Source of the DNA: Datisca glomerata
Taxonomy: Eukaryota; Streptophyta; Magnoliopsida; Cucurbitales; Datiscaceae
Assembly (NCBI GenBank): GCA_003255025.1
Contig: QANY01009435.1
Location: forward strand, 372,001-436,000
DNA length: 64,000 bases
Direction of reading: 5' to 3'
A program made the translations under genes and the position numbers. Positions 12,181 to 24,626 of the stretch are shown here, in pieces. Under the pieces are notes generated by a model. It was not told where the DNA came from. It saw only the letters and a list, made by a program, of their open reading frames with translations, and searched no databases. How positions within the stretch are numbered: position 1 is the first letter of the stretch; each line of letters starts with the position of its first letter.

Positions 12181-12944
12181 AATGATTAATGAATTCTGAT
12201 AAGATAAACGTTAAATATATATCATATTATATATAGATGATGGTTAAATTTAGTCCAAAATTATTGATTAATTAAAAAATTTATTATTTACCTAAATTTA
12301 TTAAAAATTTGATATTTTTTAAAATATCCTTTAAACTTGTCTATTGTGTAAATTTTTTGTAATTATTATACTTTTCAAACCGGAACACCTATCTCGATCC
12401 ATGACACATATGGCATACCCCACTCATTTTGTTAATGAAAAAGTTGAATTGTTCCCCATTATAAAGTTCTAATTATTTCTATTAATTTAAACAAAAGTGG
12501 ACATAATTGAAAAAGAATGGAAAAAATGACAAACAGAAGTGGCCAATAGTAAGTAAGATGGATACAAAATCATTTCAAAAAGAATTTTTATTAAATTGTC
12601 CACTATTCATGTCATACATTATTTATTTATTTTATTCTATTTGCTAAACATGGTATGACTAGTGTTGATAAGAAAGAAAATAATTATAACTCTACTTTTT
12701 CAAATCAAATTATCTTTAATTTTTTATGAATTTAGATGATTTGTCGTTGAGAATTTAACGACAAAGAAATAGTTTGGTGAATTTGAGACTTCCACTCTAA
12801 TTTAGACGACTCAAACATCTCTCATCAATGTCAAATTTTTTTGTTACTTTTTGAAATGATGATATAGGTCATTTGAATCTCATTCAACGGTTCAAATTGA
12901 ATTTGTAATATGCCTTCAATTCTGATTTTATATATCTTTTTTTA

Positions 12945-15461
12945 TCAAGTAGAAAATATTTTATCAAGGAAGATATTACAGATAACTCAACACTCATATA
13001 GAAGGATATCGCTCCAAATATTACAATTCTTATGAAATCCTAACGAAGCACGGTGACGAGCTAAAATATTCCTATTTCTAGAGATATGAGAAAAGGAAAC
13101 AACATGATACCCACAATGATAGGCTCGATCGAAGCAATCTTCAAAGATAACATCTAAAGCATCCCAGAATTCCACCTAGATTGAATAAAACCCAGCCTAA
13201 GCCACCATTCTGGTCCTTCCACGCAGTAAAGAATTTCCAAGCCCCATCTGAATAGATTGAAGCATCAGCCGGAGAGATCATACGAGATTCCATAGGTATC
13301 GACTGTGAGAACCACTCTGCAAGGTGTTTGCTAGTGAGATGAATGACATCGTAGGCTTCAAATCTTCATCCTTAAAGCATTTAATAGTCCTACACTTCAA
13401 AAGTCTCCAAACACCAAAGGCTACCGATTGTATACTGAACGCATTAGACGAGGAACTAGCAAGAACCGCGACCAATTTGTTCCAAATCTCAACAATGTCC
13501 AAACCCTTCACAGAATTAGAGTCGAACCCTAGGGGGCACCAATTCAGAAAGCTCTAGCAAAAGAATAACGGAAGAAAAGATGTACTAAGGATTCATCTTC
13601 CTTAGAGCAAACGGGACAAACACTATTAACATTTATGCCTCTCGGCGGAGATTAGGTTTAATAGGGATGAAATTCTTAAGACATCTCCAAACGAAATATT
13701 TAATTTTAAGAAGAACGTCCATGGACCACAAATGCTTCCAAGGAGAATGGTGTTGAAAAGGTTCACTAGGTTCCTCTTTAGCACTTTTCCCATGTTTCCA
13801 TTACTCATAAGACTCATAGCGATCTTATACCCCGACTTGACAGAGTAGACACCATATTTAGTGTAGTGCCAAATAAGCTCATCTAAGCCTCCAAATCTAC
13901 TAAGTGGAATCTTACGGATTTCCATTATATCCTCCTTATAGAAAAGAGTGTCCAAAACTTCCACATCCCAACCACCTATCTCCGATATTAATTGATTGGT
14001 TGAGGTAACCGAGAGATCAGGTTGAGACCAAACCTTAAATATAATCGTTTTAGGCACCCAAGGATCGATCCATGTAGTAATAGACTTACAATCACCAACC
14101 CTCTATCTCAGCCCATGAGTAGGTATATCCCGATTGGCCAAAAGACTACGCCAACCCTAAGAGGGTCTGTGCACTAACTCAGCTAAGAGAAAGTTACTCT
14201 CTCTGAAGAACCTATCCTTATAAAATTGAGCAACCATAGAAGTTGGAGAAGAAACCAATTTCTAACATTGTTTAGCTAACATAACTAGATTAAAGCTCTG
14301 AAGATTACAGAATGCCAAACCACCCTCAGATTTCAAACTAGTTAGATTCTTCAAGGAAGCCCAAGTGATACCACCCTTATTGAAAGATGATGACTGCCAT
14401 TATTTAGCCAAACGAACACAAATATCATCTAAAAGAGTAGCCAGAAGTTTAAAACACATCATGGCGTAACGAGGGATACCCACAACCACGGCTTTAATTA
14501 GGACTTCTATGAATTTTCTGCCCCAACCTCCCAGCTTAGAAATAACTTTGTCCTTAATCTCGTTAAAAATAATTCTCTTGGCCAACCCAAAGTTTGATTC
14601 TAGCCCCAAATATTTTCCCAATTATGAATCATGTTTCAATGCCAGTATCTGTGAGAGAACATCTCTCTGATGGACATGCACATTTTTACTAAAAACCACA
14701 CCACACTTGCTAAAGTTCACAACCCCGAAGCTATACCATGAGAATAGAGAACACTTGAAGAAACTCTGTATCTGAGATACGACAAAAAAGAACGGAGTTG
14801 TCTACAAAAATAATGAGAAAGAGCCATAACCCTGGCTGAAGGTTTGAATCCATGAATATGACCAAAATCTGAAGCTTTATTGAGCATTGCAAAAACCACC
14901 TCAGTACAGAGAATAAACATAAACGAAGATAATGGTTCCCCCTGTCTCAATCATTGTTCATGATGGAGTTTATATGAAATATCATCATTAAGGAGAACCC
15001 TAAAAGAAATAGAAGATATGCAAGCAAGAATCCATCTGCGCCACTTATCTTAGAATCCCATTTTTTCGAGGACCTTAATAACAAAGGACCATTCCATTGT
15101 GTCATATGCCTTGGAACATCCAACTTGATAGTCGCCTCCCATCTACCAATCTTAGATCCCGACTGAAGAGAGTACAACACCTCATGGTCCATAAGAATGT
15201 TATCAACAATCGATATGCCTGGTATGAAAGCACATTGCAGAGGACTAACCAGTTTATCCATCACTCCCCTCAATCTATTAGTCAAATCTTAGATACAATT
15301 TTGTATGAAAATATTTCAAAGACTAATGGGTCTAAGATTTGACGTAGATATAGGATTACAAATTTTAGGAATCAGAATAATTAGAGATTCATTAATATCA
15401 GTAGGCAGAGAAGCATTATCAAAGAAAGAGTTAACAAGCGAAAATAAATCATCGTAGATAA
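12945..15461 (-). mobile_element. LINE (non-LTR retrotransposon), 5'-truncated and decayed
   Basis: On the minus strand, in broken frames, lie the parts of a plant L1-type ORF2. First come reverse transcriptase pieces (15285-14947: VSPLQCAFIPG and SIVDNILMDHEVL; 14950-14717: RQGEPLSSFMFILCTEV). The RT end follows (14621-14400: KYLGLESNFGLAKR, GIPRYAMMCFKL), then a linker/zf-RVT-like region (14057-13626: HYTKYGVYSVKSGYK). Last is an RNase H-like tail (13175-12987: SHISRNRNILARHRA). The YADD catalytic box reads only as NSVLF-like sequence, so the active site is lost. Endonuclease and ORF1 are absent. An A-rich stretch (minus strand) near 12945 fits the 3' end. Confidence 0.85.
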
Positions 15462-15604
15462 TGTCTTTGAATTGTTGCTTGTTATCTACGATGATTTATT
15501 TTCGCTTGTTAACTCTTTCTTTCATAATGCTTCTATGCCTGCTAATATTAATGAATCTCTAATTGTTCTGATTCCTAAAATTTGTAATCGTAGATCTATG
15601 TGAA
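15344..15604. repeat. Inverted repeat at the LINE 5' end, arms about 120 bp
   Basis: The last 118 bp or so of the LINE RT region (15344-15461) is repeated in reverse complement at 15482-15604 with a spacer of about 20 bp. Shared core: TCATCGTAGATAA on one arm, TTATCTACGATGA on the other. Transcribed, it would fold into a long hairpin. It resembles a 5' inversion from twin priming, but with duplication of the inverted segment. Confidence 0.85.
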
Positions 15605-16645
15605 CGAATTTATATATCACTACTATATAATATGCATTTTTGAATGCCTTAATTAACTAAGAAGATTGTTTAGTAATCATCGTTACTCTTTGCTTTTAAA
15701 TAAAAATGTTGTCTTAAATATTGAGATATAGTTTTTCATTGTCGAGTTGTAAATTTATTATATATTAAAAGTGGGGAGGAGATAAGAATCATTTTTGGAC
15801 AATTCTATCCACTTATTATTGAAGCATTACCCAAAATAAACTTATAAGTTACATGTGTGATTTAATAATTTGTTATTTCTTAAACCACAATAAATTGATC
15901 AAGTAGACGTTAGTTTCAAAATTCATTCACCTATTTAATGAATTTAGAAAAAAGATAATTAATAAATAATTTTAAGTAAATTTGAATCAATAAGTTTGAA
16001 TGAATTGTAACAAGTTATTTTAAGAAGTTATTTAGAATAAACTCAACTTTATACTAAATTATTTTGTATAGACGAAAAATAAATTATCTATATAAAACAT
16101 AAATAAAAGAAAACACACTTTTAGAAATTTTATTTAAGCTATATTTTATATGCTAGCATAATCAATATGTTATACAAATATAGCTACCCAAAATTTACAG
16201 ACAAACAAAAATTAAATTTACAATACAAATGAAGAATTAAAATCAAGTGTAAAATAAAATACGAAATAGATGATTTAATTCTAATGATGTCATTTTTTAT
16301 TTGAAATTTTGAGAGTACATTTCTACTATATACTGTTTCATTTTCTAAAAACATACATGTGACTTTTACAACTATATTTAAAAATGATATATCAATGAAT
16401 AACAATATAGTATTTTTTTTATCTTACTTACATAAATTCAAAACAAACATGGTGCTAAATACATTTCTTTTTAACTTAAGAAACACAACATGACTATAAA
16501 TAATAGTCATAACTTATAATATAATGGAATCACTCACAAATGTAACGCACATATGTATTCACTAGTAGAGACTAAGTAAGAGAAACCTACTTATGTTCTT
16601 AATTAGGTAAGAGAAACTTTATTTGCATATATACTTGCTTGGTGG
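15605..16645. other. AT-rich spacer, no gene seen
   Basis: Between the LINE inverted repeat and the left LTR of the gypsy element. No coding signal or recognisable repeat. Confidence 0.55.
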
Positions 16646-17585
16646 TGTAAAGGATTCTTCTTAGACTTTGAGAAAAATCAAGAAAAATATGTTAATATCG
16701 ATCGAACTTGTATTATTGTTTGTGTAATGTAAAGAAAGGATTGATAATTCCAAAAATTCTCTGAGGTTCCAAGTTTCCCATTTTATTGAGTAGATTGGTT
16801 TTATATAGACCTCTCATTACTTGGGTTTAATTAAAAATAGCCAAATAGTAACCAAAGCATCAAATAAGGGCAGGCCTAGGATCGTACCCATTTGTAAGAT
16901 TTCCTTTCTTCTTTATCATTCATCTATCACGCTCACCTACCCTATCAACTGCTACCACATGACAGTTCCTTATGGTTTCGAGCTAATTAGTCAGAGACAC
17001 TTGGTGACTTTAGCAATTTGTCTTGTCTGAGTGATGCAACTTACCCAGTCAATCACGACTGATTGACTATTAATCTGAATCCTCATTTTCGCTCTAATGT
17101 CCTGTCCTGTAAATAAAACAATGAGTTCTCATCCTCGAGATGCCAAATCTCGTTCTGGATACAATAATCTCCCGTTCTCGAGATGTCTTCTCTCGTTCTG
17201 GACTCGAAGACCTCCTGCTATAGAGACGTCATATTACCATTTTGGAGTCGAAGACCTCCCGTTAAAAGAGACGTTCATTTCTCATTCTGGAGGCGATGGT
17301 TCCCTGTTCTCGAGATGTCAGCTTCTGTTCTAGATGCGATGATCTCTCATTCTCAAGATGTTTGCTCCTGTTCTAAACTCGAAGATATCCTATTATTGAG
17401 ACGTCAGTTTCCCATTCTAGAGTCGAAGACCTCCCGTTAAAGAGACGCCAGTTTCCCATTCTAGAGGTGATGGTTCCCCGTTCTCGAGATGTCAGCTTTC
17501 GTTTCTGCTTTCTCAACTCTTCTCATGACTCTTGGGTGGGTTTATTTTGTTCCACGTGGCAGTGGAGTATTTTTTTACCTGTTCA
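16646..17585 (-). repeat. 3' LTR of the gypsy element (about 940 bp)
   Basis: On the plus strand it runs from TGTAAAGG to CCTGTTCA, so in element sense it starts TGAACAGG and ends CTTTACA, keeping TG..CA ends. It carries about two units of the 43/217-bp CTCGAGATGTC repeat (17100-17510), one of them 43 bp short. Bases 17586-17594 just inside form a polypurine tract. Confidence 0.8.
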
Positions 17586-17594
17586 TTTTCCCCC
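17586..17594 (-). other. Polypurine tract of the gypsy element
   Basis: GGGGGAAAA on the minus strand immediately before TGAACAGG of the 3' LTR. This is the usual primer position for plus-strand DNA synthesis and fixes the inner LTR border. Confidence 0.75.
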
Positions 17595-17762
17595 ATTGCA
17601 CTTCGACGATATTCGTCGATGTGTAATGAATACTTCTTAAAAATTGTGCCTCGTTTTTGGAGAAAGGTTATACTTGGTCTGCTTTCATCAATTTGGGATT
17701 CTCTTTTATTCTTTAAAATATTAAGCGTTGTACAAGAAAGGTTATAAATATATTTAAGTAAT

Positions 17763-19119
17763 GAGATAACATCATTACCTCATTCTTGGTTTGCTGATAT
17801 GCTCCTTGAAAACTCCATTGCTTTTAAATTTGTTTTACCCTATATGACACACGTGCATGTGAGATTCATTATTTCATTCCCTATACATTGCTTCATTTTA
17901 CGGCTCTTTCATCATGTGCATTCAGTTTTGCTGGGTTTCCCTTTCACAGCTGTCATGTCAAAATTGGCTTGTCTTACAAACAGATTGGACGCGTCCATTC
18001 GTCATCTATCCTTCTATACAGTTCTTTGTCTGCCATAAAGCTTCTTTTATATTGAATTTCATTAACCACTTTGAATCGGGTTCTTACATTCGTTACCCGT
18101 ATAGAGCTTTAATTTTCCACATTTTCTTCTTCGTGTTTAATCCTTACTCTGTAAGTTCTTCATCTCCTCTCTTCTTCTTCGCATCCCCTGTTTTCTTCTC
18201 TTCTTGGTTTGGTTATGGCAGTAAAACCATTCTGGGTTACGATCCCTTTAGTTAGGAATCATGATGAATTTGATCGTTTTATCACCCGTCACAGAGATGC
18301 CTTCCCGTCTGACGTTATTTATGGTTTCGGGGATGGGATACCTAAATCCTTTCCTTGTAATCCTTCGTACCAGATTTCCTTAGCCCCCATGTACATAACG
18401 TTAGGGCTAAAACTTCATTTTTCTCCTTTATTTCAGGAATTTTATAGTATATTTCATCTTGCTCATTCGTAGTATACTCCCAGTACGTACAAGATTCTTT
18501 TAGGTATAGAAGCCCTCAATAGGAGGTATAATTTATCTGTAGGAGTGGATGAGATATGCGTCGTATACTCCATCTGGCGGCGCTGTACTTCTTATTACGT
18601 GGCACCCCCGTGCCACTAAGAAACGGGGGGCTTAGTCATTGACTTGCTGCCTGGGGATAAAGGCTGGGATGAAGGGACTTTCTGGATCAGGGAGAATTGG
18701 GGAGGTGACGGCCGCTAGATCATTCCCCCGTTCTAGGGGGAGTTCACTAATTGGCATAAGTTCCTTGTTTCCTATTTCTTTTATTTATATATCATTATTT
18801 TTGTCTGATGTATATTGTTTCTTTGTGCAGAATCTAACCTGAATAAGAGGCCCTTTGTTCTGAAAGAAGTTGCAGCCCATCTTCGCGCCGTTTATAGTTG
18901 TCTAGAGTGGGACTGAAGATATCTCCTTGATCCAAGGAGAGAGGTTGAAGTCACGGTCGCACCCGTTCCGGTCGACGAGTTCGATGCCCCTTCCACCTTT
19001 GCAACAAAAGTTCTTCGGGCTATCCCCGTTGCAATCCCTATTTCTCATTTTTGTCGGGTAATCCAGACTAGTTCCTATGAGTCCTCAGAGTCAGAATGAG
19101 AGGAAGAAGATTTTGACTG

Positions 19120-19162
<43 letters not shown>

Positions 19163-19166
19163 TGTG

Positions 19167-19215
<49 letters not shown>

Positions 19216-20265
19216 CTCAGCGGGAAGCTGCGCAGAAGGACGCTGAAGATCAAGATGCGGTCTTCTATTTTGCTTACAACGAACTAGAGATGTCGAAGCG
19301 TCCCAAAAGTGATATGTTTGGGACAGTTGATGGGAAGGAGAGGAATGTTTGTCATAAAATTGGGACCATCAGCATTCCAAAGAGGTTAGTGCCCCCGGTT
19401 CCTCCCACATTTTCCACCTGCTGTGTCGTCATCAACCTAGCGCTGATCCTTCGATCCCTTTAAATGAGGATGTTCTGGGATGGAAGGATGCCACATCTTC
19501 TTCCCCCAAGCCTATTCGGAGGTTTTTTTCACCTCTCGCCTGTTCTTAGGGTGCACCTGCGAAGGACGACGGTCTATAGAAGTGAGTGCCCTTCTCGACG
19601 GCCCCGCCTGTTAGAGCTTCAATGAACTTCCTTAAGGATCCCCTTCCTTCGCACATCGTGGCAAATGGGATTAGGTCAGATGTGGACGCAGCTGCACTGC
19701 GTCAGATGTCTATTATGGATAAGGTCGTTGCCTTTAGTCACGATTTAATGCAGGTAGAAACTCTTAACTGTTTTCGTTTGTTTTTTACTTTTGGTTTGCG
19801 TCTGCTTGGTTAATCACTTAGCTATTTCTTTTTCTCGCAGGCCGTGACTTATCATAGTGGCTTCAAGCGGATTTGCATGTGATGGAGCTTCAGCTGGTGA
19901 GCTACATGAATTAGGTCCGGGAGATTAACTGGGTATATGATGTGATCCTCGCTGAACATGAACGTTAAAAAAAGGTTGAGGCTGAGTCGCGATAGGATAA
20001 CGCCCATTTGGCTGCTGACTTCAACGCATCTGTAGTTTAATGGGTGAAGTTAGAAGCATCTATGATGGAAGCAGAGATGGTAGCCGAAGCCAGTGGGGAA
20101 AATCTGGACATAGTTGAACAGAAGTTGGCTGAAGCTGATGCGAAGTTGTCCTCGACAGAGGTGAAGCTGATCTCAACCGAGGTGAATTTGGTTGAGGTTG
20201 AGGCTAAGTTGTCTGTGACAGAGATGAAGTTTTCCTCAACTTAGGTGACTTTGGCTGAGGTGAAG
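17763..20265 (+). pseudogene. Antisense extra ORF (aORF) of the gypsy element, copy 1
   Basis: Opposite in strand to pol. The likely start is the ATG at 18215 (MAVKPFWVTIPLVRNHDEF); the reading runs through FPCNPSYQIS and YITLGLKLHFSPLFQEFY to a stop at 18472, and resumes in broken frames (YTPSTYKILLGIEALNRR; LPGDKGWDEGTFW). An acidic stretch at about 19070-19115 runs into a (GA)n(GT)n microsatellite. It ends in a coiled-coil-rich piece (20041-20244: EQKLAEADAKLSSTEVKL). The domain resembles the 'putative gypsy type transposon' family (Transposase_28) found in extra ORFs of Tat elements. Function unknown. The promoter-like segment (17763-18208) is duplicated as well. The C-terminus is missing because copy 2 starts inside the coiled coil. 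Confidence 0.65.
19124..19213. repeat. (GA)n(GT)n compound microsatellite
   Basis: About 35 bp of GA repeats then about 55 bp of GT repeats inside aORF copy 1. It expanded within what was coding sequence, after an acidic Glu/Asp stretch. Confidence 0.95.
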
Positions 20266-20277
20266 AAACGGGAAACA

Positions 20278-21658
20278 TCATTACCTCATTACCTCATTGA
20301 AAACTCCATTGCTTTTAATTTTGCTTTACCCCATATGACACGCGTGCATGTGAGATTTATTATTTCATTCCCTATACGTTGCTTTGTTTTACGGCTCTTT
20401 CATCATGTGCATTCACTTTTGCTGGGTTTCCATTTATCCAGCTGTCATGTCAAAATTGGCTTGTCTTTCAAACAGATTGGAAGCGTCCAATCGTCATCTA
20501 TCCTTCTATACAGTTGTTTTTCTGCCATAAAGCTTCTTTTATTTTGAATTTCATTAACCACTTTGAATTGGGTTCTTATATCCGTTACCTGTATAGAGCC
20601 TTAATTTTCCACATTTTCTTCTTCATGTTTAATCCTTACTCTGTAATTTCTTCATCTCCTCTCTTCTTCTTCGCGTCCTCTGTTTTCTTCTCTTCTTGGT
20701 TTGGTTATGACAGTAAAACCATTCTGGGTTATGATCCCTTTAGTTAGGAATCAGGATGAATTTGATCATTTTATCACCCGTCACAGAGATGCCTTCCCCA
20801 CTTATGTTATTTATGATTTTAGGGATGGGATACCCAAATCCTTTCCTTGTAATCCTCCGTACCAGATTTCCTCAGCCCCCATATATATAACGTTAGGTCT
20901 AAAACTTCCTTTTTCTCCTTTATTTCAGGAATTTTATAGTACATTTCGTCTTGCTCCTTCGTAGTATACTCCTAGTACGTACAAGATTCTTTTAGGTATA
21001 GAAGCCCTCAATAGGAGGAATAATTTATCTGTAGGAGTGGATGAGATCTGCATCGTATACTCCATCTGACAGTGCTGTACTTCTTATTACGTAGCCCCCC
21101 GTGCCACTAAGAAACGATGGGCTTAGTCATTGACTTGCTGCCTGGGGATAAAGGCTGAGATGAAGGGACTTTCTGGATCAGCGAGAATTGGGGAGGTGAC
21201 GGCCGCTAGATCATTCCCCCATTCTAGGGGGAGTTTACTAAGTGGCATGAGTTCCTTGTTTCCTATTTTTTTTTATATATCATTATTTTTGTCTGATGTA
21301 TCTTGTTTCTTCGTGCAGAACCCGAGTAAGAGGCCCTTTATTCTGAAAGACGTTGCAGCCCATCTTCGCGCCATTTACAGTTGTCCAGAATGGGACTGGA
21401 GATATCTCCTTGATCCAAGGAGAGAGGTTGAAGTCGCGGTCGCACCCGTTCCAAGACATTATCAACAAGGTTGAGAAGATGGCTTATTCTCTAGGTTATC
21501 TCAATGTGAAGTGTGACTAGGCTCCTCGCATTCCTTTCATTCTCCTTCCTAAAGATTCTTTTGATTCTTAGGTAGATACTCGTGTTGACACCAAAACAGA
21601 GACTCGTGGGGCTACTTCAAAGGTTCCTGCTGAAGCTACTCGCGAAGGGGAAGCTTAG
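20278..21658 (+). pseudogene. Antisense extra ORF of the gypsy element, copy 2
   Basis: Near-repeat of 17763-18960 displaced by about 2492 bp (GGTTATGGCAGTAAAACC at 18211 against GGTTATGACAGTAAAACC at 20703). Start ATG at 20707 (MTVKPFWVMIPLVRNQDEF). It shows the same domain, then AAHLRAIYSCPEWDWRYLL, and a C-terminal tail ending EATREGEA at the stop 21656-21658. The acidic stretch, microsatellite and coiled coil of copy 1 are absent here, apparently by a deletion at about 21450. The two copies thus each keep a different end of the ancestral ORF. Confidence 0.65.
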
Positions 21659-22019
21659 CATTTGTTGTTTTTTTTTTGTACTTCATTTTGTAGTTATTCC
21701 TTTTAATGAAGAGATATTTTAGCAATGTGTGTTTCCCATCTTTTCTAAAGGCGATAACATATAGTTCATGTTTTGGCCGTTTGTACTTTCCATCCGTTTA
21801 GAATTTCCTTTCCTATTACAAGTCCCGTGGTTCAACTCTTGTCAAAAGTTATGCCCTATGGAAGTGGATATGCGCGTGCTACGATCCGTCTATTACAGCA
21901 GTTCTAAAGCTGCAAAGTACATATTTTTTGGACACAAAACTAGACTCCGACGGGTAAAACCTGTCACACATGTAGGTCTCCGAATAAGTTTAAATTTGAT
22001 ATCTTATCCCTAATGACTC

Positions 22020-22335
22020 TTCACGCCCTTAAATTTTGTTTTGGAAGTAGGACTTATGAACTACCTCTTCCAATGACTTTTTTATGCCCTTAGTTCATTC
22101 TAAGAGTAGGACTTATGGAAGTCTCCTCCCAAGGACTTTTCAGATCCTTAGTTTCTTCTGAAAGTATGACTTATGAACTACCATTCCTAAGGACTTTTTA
22201 GGCCCTTAGTTTCTTCTGAGAGTAGGACTTATGAACTGCCCCACCTAAGGACTTTCAGGCCCTTAGTTTTTTATGAGAGTAGGATTTATAAATTGCCCAT
22301 CCCAAGAACTTTTCAGGCCTTTAGTTCCGTTTAGT
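22020..22335. repeat. Five-copy tandem array, 57-59 bp unit
   Basis: Motif GTAGGACTTATGAAC recurs near 22047, 22106, 22165, 22222 and 22279, followed each time by AAGGACTTTT and CCTTAG. It lies between the integrase end and the aORF, the hypervariable region where Tat-type elements are known to build satellite-like arrays. Confidence 0.85.
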
Positions 22336-22402
22336 TATAATTCAGTTGAAGAAGGTGTCATCATTTTTATATGGAGAAAAACCCTTGTGAAAAAGTGTCT
22401 CA

Positions 22403-23520
22403 CTATAAGGGATTGTTACATTCTCTATACAAAATATTTTTCAGATGAATCACGTTCCATGGTTTTTGTAATTCCATTCCTTCTCCCGGTTTTAGGAGAT
22501 AATATCCGCTTCCTCTTATTTTAGTGACTATATATTGTCCCTCCCTTGATGGCCCGAGTTTTCCTTCTATTTGAAAGATTTTCCTAAGGACCATATTTCC
22601 TGTTTGGAATTCCCATTTCCTTACTTTCTTCTAGAAATAAGATTTCCGTTTTTGATTGTAATGGGCCATTCTGATAAAGGCTTCTTCTCGTCGTCCTTCT
22701 AGTTCATCAAAACCTTTTCTTAGGAGTTATTCAATTTGTTGTTCATTTAGTTCAGATATGATGGTATGGCCTCCAATTTCTACGGGGATGACTGCATCTG
22801 CTCTGTATGATAATGCAAACGGGGTTTCTCCCATTGTTCCTCTCGGGGTCGTCCCATATGCCCATAAGATAGTGGATAGCGCTTCTACCTATTTTGCTTT
22901 TATGAATTCAAGACGTTTCTTCAGGTTATCAAGTATGACTCAGTTTGATCTTTCTGCTTGTTTGTTTTCCTAGGGGTAGAAAGGCGTGGAGGAATGATTC
23001 GTGATTTTCATATCTTTACAACATGTTTTTACTAAGCTCCTGGTAAACCGAAGTCCATTTTCAGATATCATGATTTGAAATATCCCATATCTGCACACCA
23101 AGTTCTTCCATAGGAATCATTTTACCTCTTTCTCATGAACCTAGCAAAAGCCTAGGCCTCAATCCATTTAGTGAGATAGTCTGTTGCTACTAACAAGAAG
23201 CATTTTTTAGCAGGTGCCATGGGAAGTGGCCCAACAATATCTAGGGCCCATTGCATAAACGACCAAGGACTAGTTACAGTCTTGAGTTGCCTGGGGGCCA
23301 TTTTTGCCCCAGGCGCGAAACACTGACACTTGTTGCATTTTCCATATATTATTTGGTCTCTTGATGCATTTGGGGCAAGTAGTATCCCTCATTCATGAAT
23401 TTATGGGCTAGTGACCTACTCCCAGTGTGGTTCCCGCATATGCCTTCATGAATTTCTGCTAGTACGTACTGGGCTTCTTTTTCTCATAGGCATTTCAGGT
23501 ATGGTCCTGCAAACATTTTT
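22403..23520 (-). pseudogene. Gypsy integrase relic
   Basis: Broken minus-strand frames of a retroviral-type integrase. Seen are the core end (GTTPRGTMGETPFALSYRAD and VIPVEIGGHT at about 22770-22860) and the C-terminal DNA-binding part (22594-22403: GKLGPSREGQYIVTKIRGSG, LQKPWNVIHLKNIL). Frameshifts and stops occur throughout. The product would splice element cDNA into the genome; this one cannot. Confidence 0.8.
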
Positions 23521-23559
23521 TTATATAATACCTCGTTAACCATTGTGTACCTGGTACTC

Positions 23560-24480
23560 CATTGTCGTATTTTTTTGGCAAGTAGCTTATTTTCGGGAAG
23601 TCTCCTATTTTCGAGCAAGCGGATTATGATGTCCTGTCAACTGTGCTCCCGTTCAATTTTTACATCGGCAACGTTGGCTAATGGGAGCGAGATGCTTGGT
23701 TCTTTCAGAACTTCTATAGGGACGTTCCTTCTATAAGGGATGTGTAATGAAGATCCTATGTTTTCTAGGGCATCAGCATGTCCGTTCTTCGTTCTTGGAA
23801 TTTGCTGGATTTTGTAATCTTTTATCATTTTAAGGAGATCTTTCACCCGTTGTAAGTATTTTATCATCCGTTCATCCTTTGCCGTATATTCTCCTGTGAC
23901 TTGTTTTACGATCAGCATGGAATCGCAGAAAATCTTAACTTTAGTTACCTCATATTTTTGTAGCAGGGATATTCTCGCAACAGTGCTTCATATTCTGATT
24001 CATTATTTGAGGCATTAAATTCAAAGGAGATGGAATGCTCCAATATTTTCCCAAAGGGAGTTTGTGCCACCACCCCTGCTCCTGCTCTTATATTTTTCGA
24101 AGCCCCATCTACAAAGAGCGTCCATGCACTGCTTTCTCTTATTTGGTGAACTTCTTGTTCAACTTCTTTCCTGTGAAATTGGCTACGAAGTCTGCTAACG
24201 CCTGCCTTTTTATTGATGCTCTGGGCCTAAAGCTGATTTCGTATTGGTTTAGCTCAATTGACCATTTTTCTATTCTTCTGCTTGATCTGTCGAGTTTAGA
24301 AGGCTTTTAATGGGAGATTCGGTTAATACTTTAATGATGTGGGCTTGGAAGTAGGGCCTTAATTTTCGCGCTGCATTTGTAATTGCTAACACAAGTTTCT
24401 CCATTCGTTTATACCATGTTTTCGCCGCTACAAGGTTTTTACTTACAAAGTATACATGTTTCTACTTCCTTTGCTCTTCT
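23560..24480 (-). pseudogene. Gypsy RNase H relic
   Basis: Pieces between RT and integrase: HVYFVSKNLVAA and KLVLAITNAARKLRPYFQ (about 24350-24470), then KVKIFCDSMLIVKQVTGEYT and QIPRTKNGHADAL (23918-23750), typical of gypsy RNase H with its D and the ADAL end. Several stops in between. Confidence 0.75.
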
Positions 24481-24626
24481 CTGATGAGTACTGCACTGAC
24501 TGCCCCCGTTAATACGGTTACGTATAACAGAAGTTATTCACCGGGAATAGGTTTGGAGAGTAAAGGGGGTAGTCAAGTACGGTTTAATTTTTGTAAATGC
24601 TTCTTCATAGTCTTCATTCCAACCGT

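Larger units (their letters stand above)
7643..12944. other. AT-rich intergenic spacer with repeats
   Basis: Upstream of PLR copy 1. I see no coding exons. The stretch is AT-rich throughout and contains a possible SINE-like fragment (10790-10860), a 127-bp tandem duplication (11164-11417) and a three-copy array of about 265 bp (11428-12180), listed separately. Confidence 0.6.

Noticed and set aside
19068..19253. Thr-His and Arg-Glu repeat proteins over the (GA)n(GT)n run
   Set aside because: Pure microsatellite translation.
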